Shown here one piece after another: positions 62,087-64,000 of a stretch of DNA of 64,000 nucleotides. The position numbers and the translations under genes were made by a program. The stretch comes from Streptomyces sp. MP131-18 (GTDB taxonomy: Bacteria; Actinomycetota; Actinomycetes; Streptomycetales; Streptomycetaceae), in NCBI RefSeq assembly GCF_001984575.1, contig NZ_LZNS01000001.1, positions 7,331,012-7,395,011 on the forward strand, read 5' to 3'. Position 1 is the stretch's first letter. Every line of letters begins with the position of its first letter. The notes beneath the pieces are model-generated. The model was given only the letters and a program-made list of their open reading frames with translations, was not told the origin of the DNA and searched no databases.

Positions 62087-63048
62087 ACGCCCTCCACACC
62101 CCGACGACACGCGCCCGCGAGGCCGCGCCGCCCGCCCCGCGGCGCGCGGAACGGCCGAGCCGGTGGCAGCGTTTCCGCCGCTCGGAGTCCGCGGCGTTCT
62201 ACCTCTTCCTCGTGCCCTGGATCGTCGGCCTCGTCGGGCTGACCCTGGCGCCGATGCTGTTCTCGCTCTACGCCGGGTTCACCCGCTGGGACGGCGTGCA
62301 CAGCCCCGAGTGGATCGGCCTGGCGAACTTCCGGGTGATGTTCGGCTCCGACCCCGACTTCTGGCCGTCCTTCGGCCGCACCTTCTACTACGCGGGGGCC
62401 CGGGTGACGCTCGGGGTGCTGATGGCCCTGGCGCTGGCCGCGATCCTCAACACCCGCCTGCCGGGGCGCACGTTCTTCCGCACCGTCTTCTTCCTGCCGG
62501 CGATCGTCACCGGCGTGCCGATGTTCGTCGTCTGGTCGTGGATGTTCGACCCCAGCGGCGGCATCCTCAACTACCTGCTGGACAAGGTGGGGATCGCGGG
62601 CCCGGCGTGGCTGGGCAGCACCACCTGGTCGATGCCCGCACTGATTCTCATGAGCCTCACCGCGACCGGCGGCACCATGATCATCTTCCTGGCGGGGCTC
62701 CAGGGCATCCCCGTCGAGCTGCGGGAGGCGGCGATCGTGGACGGCGCCGGCTGGTGGCACCGCTTCCGCGCGGTGACCGTGCCGTTGCTGTCGCCCGTCA
62801 TCCTCTTCAACGTGGTCATGGGGCTGATCACCTCGCTCCAGGTATTCGCCGAACCCTTCGTGATGACCCAGGGCGGACCGGAGCGGTCCACCTACGTGTT
62901 CGGCATGTACCTCTACAACGAGGCGTTCTGGTACTCCAACGTCGGCTACGCCTCGGCGCTGGCGTGGGTGCAGTTCCTGGTCATCGTCGCCCTGACCGTC
63001 CTGGTCCTCCGGTTCGCCCGGCGGCGCGTCCACTACATGGGCTCCTGA
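62083..63048 (+). CDS. CUT1 sugar ABC transporter permease, MalF type
   Basis: 321 residues. A basic, Pro-rich cytoplasmic N-terminus (about 40 residues) and six membrane helices. EAA loop: REAAIVDGAGWWHRFRAVTVP. ATG overlaps the binding-protein stop, so translation is coupled. Pairs with the next permease. Confidence 0.93.
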   Translation: MNALHTPTTRAREAAPPAPRRAERPSRWQRFRRSESAAFYLFLVPWIVGLVGLTLAPMLFSLYAGFTRWDGVHSPEWIGLANFRVMFGSDPDFWPSFGRTFYYAGARVTLGVLMALALAAILNTRLPGRTFFRTVFFLPAIVTGVPMFVVWSWMFDPSGGILNYLLDKVGIAGPAWLGSTTWSMPALILMSLTATGGTMIIFLAGLQGIPVELREAAIVDGAGWWHRFRAVTVPLLSPVILFNVVMGLITSLQVFAEPFVMTQGGPERSTYVFGMYLYNEAFWYSNVGYASALAWVQFLVIVALTVLVLRFARRRVHYMGS

Positions 63049-63065
63049 GGGGAGTTGGATCAGCC

Positions 63066-63950
63066 ATGACCGCCACCGCCCCCGCGCCCCGGTCGCGCAC
63101 CACCCTGCGCCTGTCGCTGACGCGCGGCCGGATCGCCCTGGTCCCGCTGTACGTGCCGCTGTGCATCGCCGCGTTCTTCTTCATCCTGCCCTTCGTGTGG
63201 ATGCTCTCGGGCGCCTTCAAGGAGCCCAGCGAAATCGCCGCCTACCCACCGCAGTTCATCCCCGACGGGCTGGGCACGGGGAACTTCACGGAGGCCGCCG
63301 CGGGCGTCTCGCTGTGGCGCTACCTGGGCAACTCGGTCCTGGTCGCGGTCGTCTCCACCGTGGGCACTCTCTTCTGTTCCACCCTCACGGCGTTCGCGTT
63401 CGCCTACCTGCGGGCCCCCGGCCGCAACCTGCTCTTCGGCCTCGTACTGTCCACGATGATGCTGCCGCCGTTCATCATCCTGATCCCGTCCTACAGCCTC
63501 TACCAGTGGCTCGGCTGGCTGGACACCTATCTGCCGCTGACCGTGCCGCACTTCCTCGGCGTGGGCTGCGCGTTCTACATCTTCCTGCTGCGGCAGTTCT
63601 TTCTCGGCATACCGCGCGAGCTGTTCGAGGCCGCGCGGATCGACGGGGCCGGGCGGCTGCGCCAGTACTGGCAGATCGCGCTCCCGCTGGCCAAGCCGGC
63701 GCTGGTCACGGTGACCCTCTTCCAGTTCGTCGCATCCTGGAACGACTTCTTCGGCCCGCTGATCTTCCTGACGGACTCCTCGAAGTTCACGCTGCCCGTG
63801 GGCATCCGCTTCTTCCAGGGGCTTTACACCACCGACTACGGGGCGCTGATGGCGGCCAGCTGCGTCAGCGTGCTGCCGGTGCTGCTGCTGTTCCTGGTCG
63901 CGCAGCGGTTCTTCGTCCAGGGCATCGCCACCACCGGCGGGAAGGGCTGA
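63066..63950 (+). CDS. CUT1 sugar ABC transporter permease, MalG type
   Basis: 294 residues, six membrane helices. EAA loop: FEAARIDGAGRLRQYWQIALP; a FVASWNDFFGPLIFL segment is typical of MalG proteins. AGGGGAG precedes the ATG. No ATPase gene is seen before the window ends, 50 bases past the stop, so an ATPase or a catabolic gene could follow outside. Confidence 0.93.
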   Translation: MTATAPAPRSRTTLRLSLTRGRIALVPLYVPLCIAAFFFILPFVWMLSGAFKEPSEIAAYPPQFIPDGLGTGNFTEAAAGVSLWRYLGNSVLVAVVSTVGTLFCSTLTAFAFAYLRAPGRNLLFGLVLSTMMLPPFIILIPSYSLYQWLGWLDTYLPLTVPHFLGVGCAFYIFLLRQFFLGIPRELFEAARIDGAGRLRQYWQIALPLAKPALVTVTLFQFVASWNDFFGPLIFLTDSSKFTLPVGIRFFQGLYTTDYGALMAASCVSVLPVLLLFLVAQRFFVQGIATTGGKG

Positions 63951-64000
63951 GCGGCCGTGCGCCGGGCCCAGGACCGCCGCACGGCCGCCGGGCCGTCACG

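Overview
The window is high-GC actinobacterial DNA, almost certainly from a Streptomyces-type chromosome. The coding frames carry G or C at nearly every third position, GTG and TTG starts are common, genes are often joined by 4-base start/stop overlaps, and the gene families are typical of streptomycetes: a paired family 2B encapsulin, a TerD-type protein, a PTS-linked dihydroxyacetone kinase, a StrR-type regulator and LacI- and GntR-controlled CUT1 sugar importers. I saw no rRNA, tRNA, CRISPR array or intact insertion sequence.

Layout. 1-2884: two tandem encapsulin shell genes with cyclic-nucleotide-binding domains; the first is cut by the window edge. 3090-8582: a Pro-rich protein, a two-domain TerD protein, a racemase-fold protein, a Nudix hydrolase and dhaKLM. 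8800-30949: a probable saccharide-type specialised-metabolite cluster with no PKS or NRPS. It holds two glycosyltransferases, a ColD-like PLP protein with His in place of the catalytic Lys, a degenerate PLP decarboxylase homologue lacking its Lys, a GMC oxidoreductase, a PhyH-type oxygenase, two triphosphate-tunnel (CYTH-like) proteins, HAD, SDR, Zn-dehydrogenase, aminotransferase, sulfotransferase, UDP-GlcNAc 2-epimerase and methyltransferase genes. It ends with a StrR-type regulator and an asymmetric two-subunit ABC exporter. A 33-bp palindrome at 20033-20065 has the 9-11-9 build of a StrR site.

31030-32057 is a scrap zone with broken GH99 and DinB-like genes. 32091-38685 is a LacI-controlled GH127 beta-L-arabinofuranosidase and sugar-uptake operon with a visible promoter and operator. 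38708-40275 is a methyltransferase-acetyltransferase fusion behind a leader with competing hairpins and a tiny ORF. 40461-43291 is a RavA/ViaA-like MoxR ATPase and VWA pair. 43323-46206 carries a cysteine-synthase-like enzyme, an ECF sigma factor and a membrane protein. 46492-49635 is a compact methyltransferase, ATP-grasp and sulfotransferase operon.

49671-54945 mixes live genes (a secreted sialidase-fold glycosidase, a stand-alone LigD phosphoesterase, a copper-type secreted protein behind a CsoR-like operator) with remnants of GH43, an XRE/TPR regulator, an alpha-amylase and a tyrosine recombinase, which suggests past insertion and deletion. 55190-58884 holds a quinone-reductase-like enzyme with an AraC regulator, a beta-propeller lactonase and two small secreted proteins. 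58925-63950 is a second sugar-import operon with GntR and AraC regulators and two matching 13-bp operators flanking the divergent promoters. Neither importer has its own ATPase, so both probably share a distant MsiK-type subunit.
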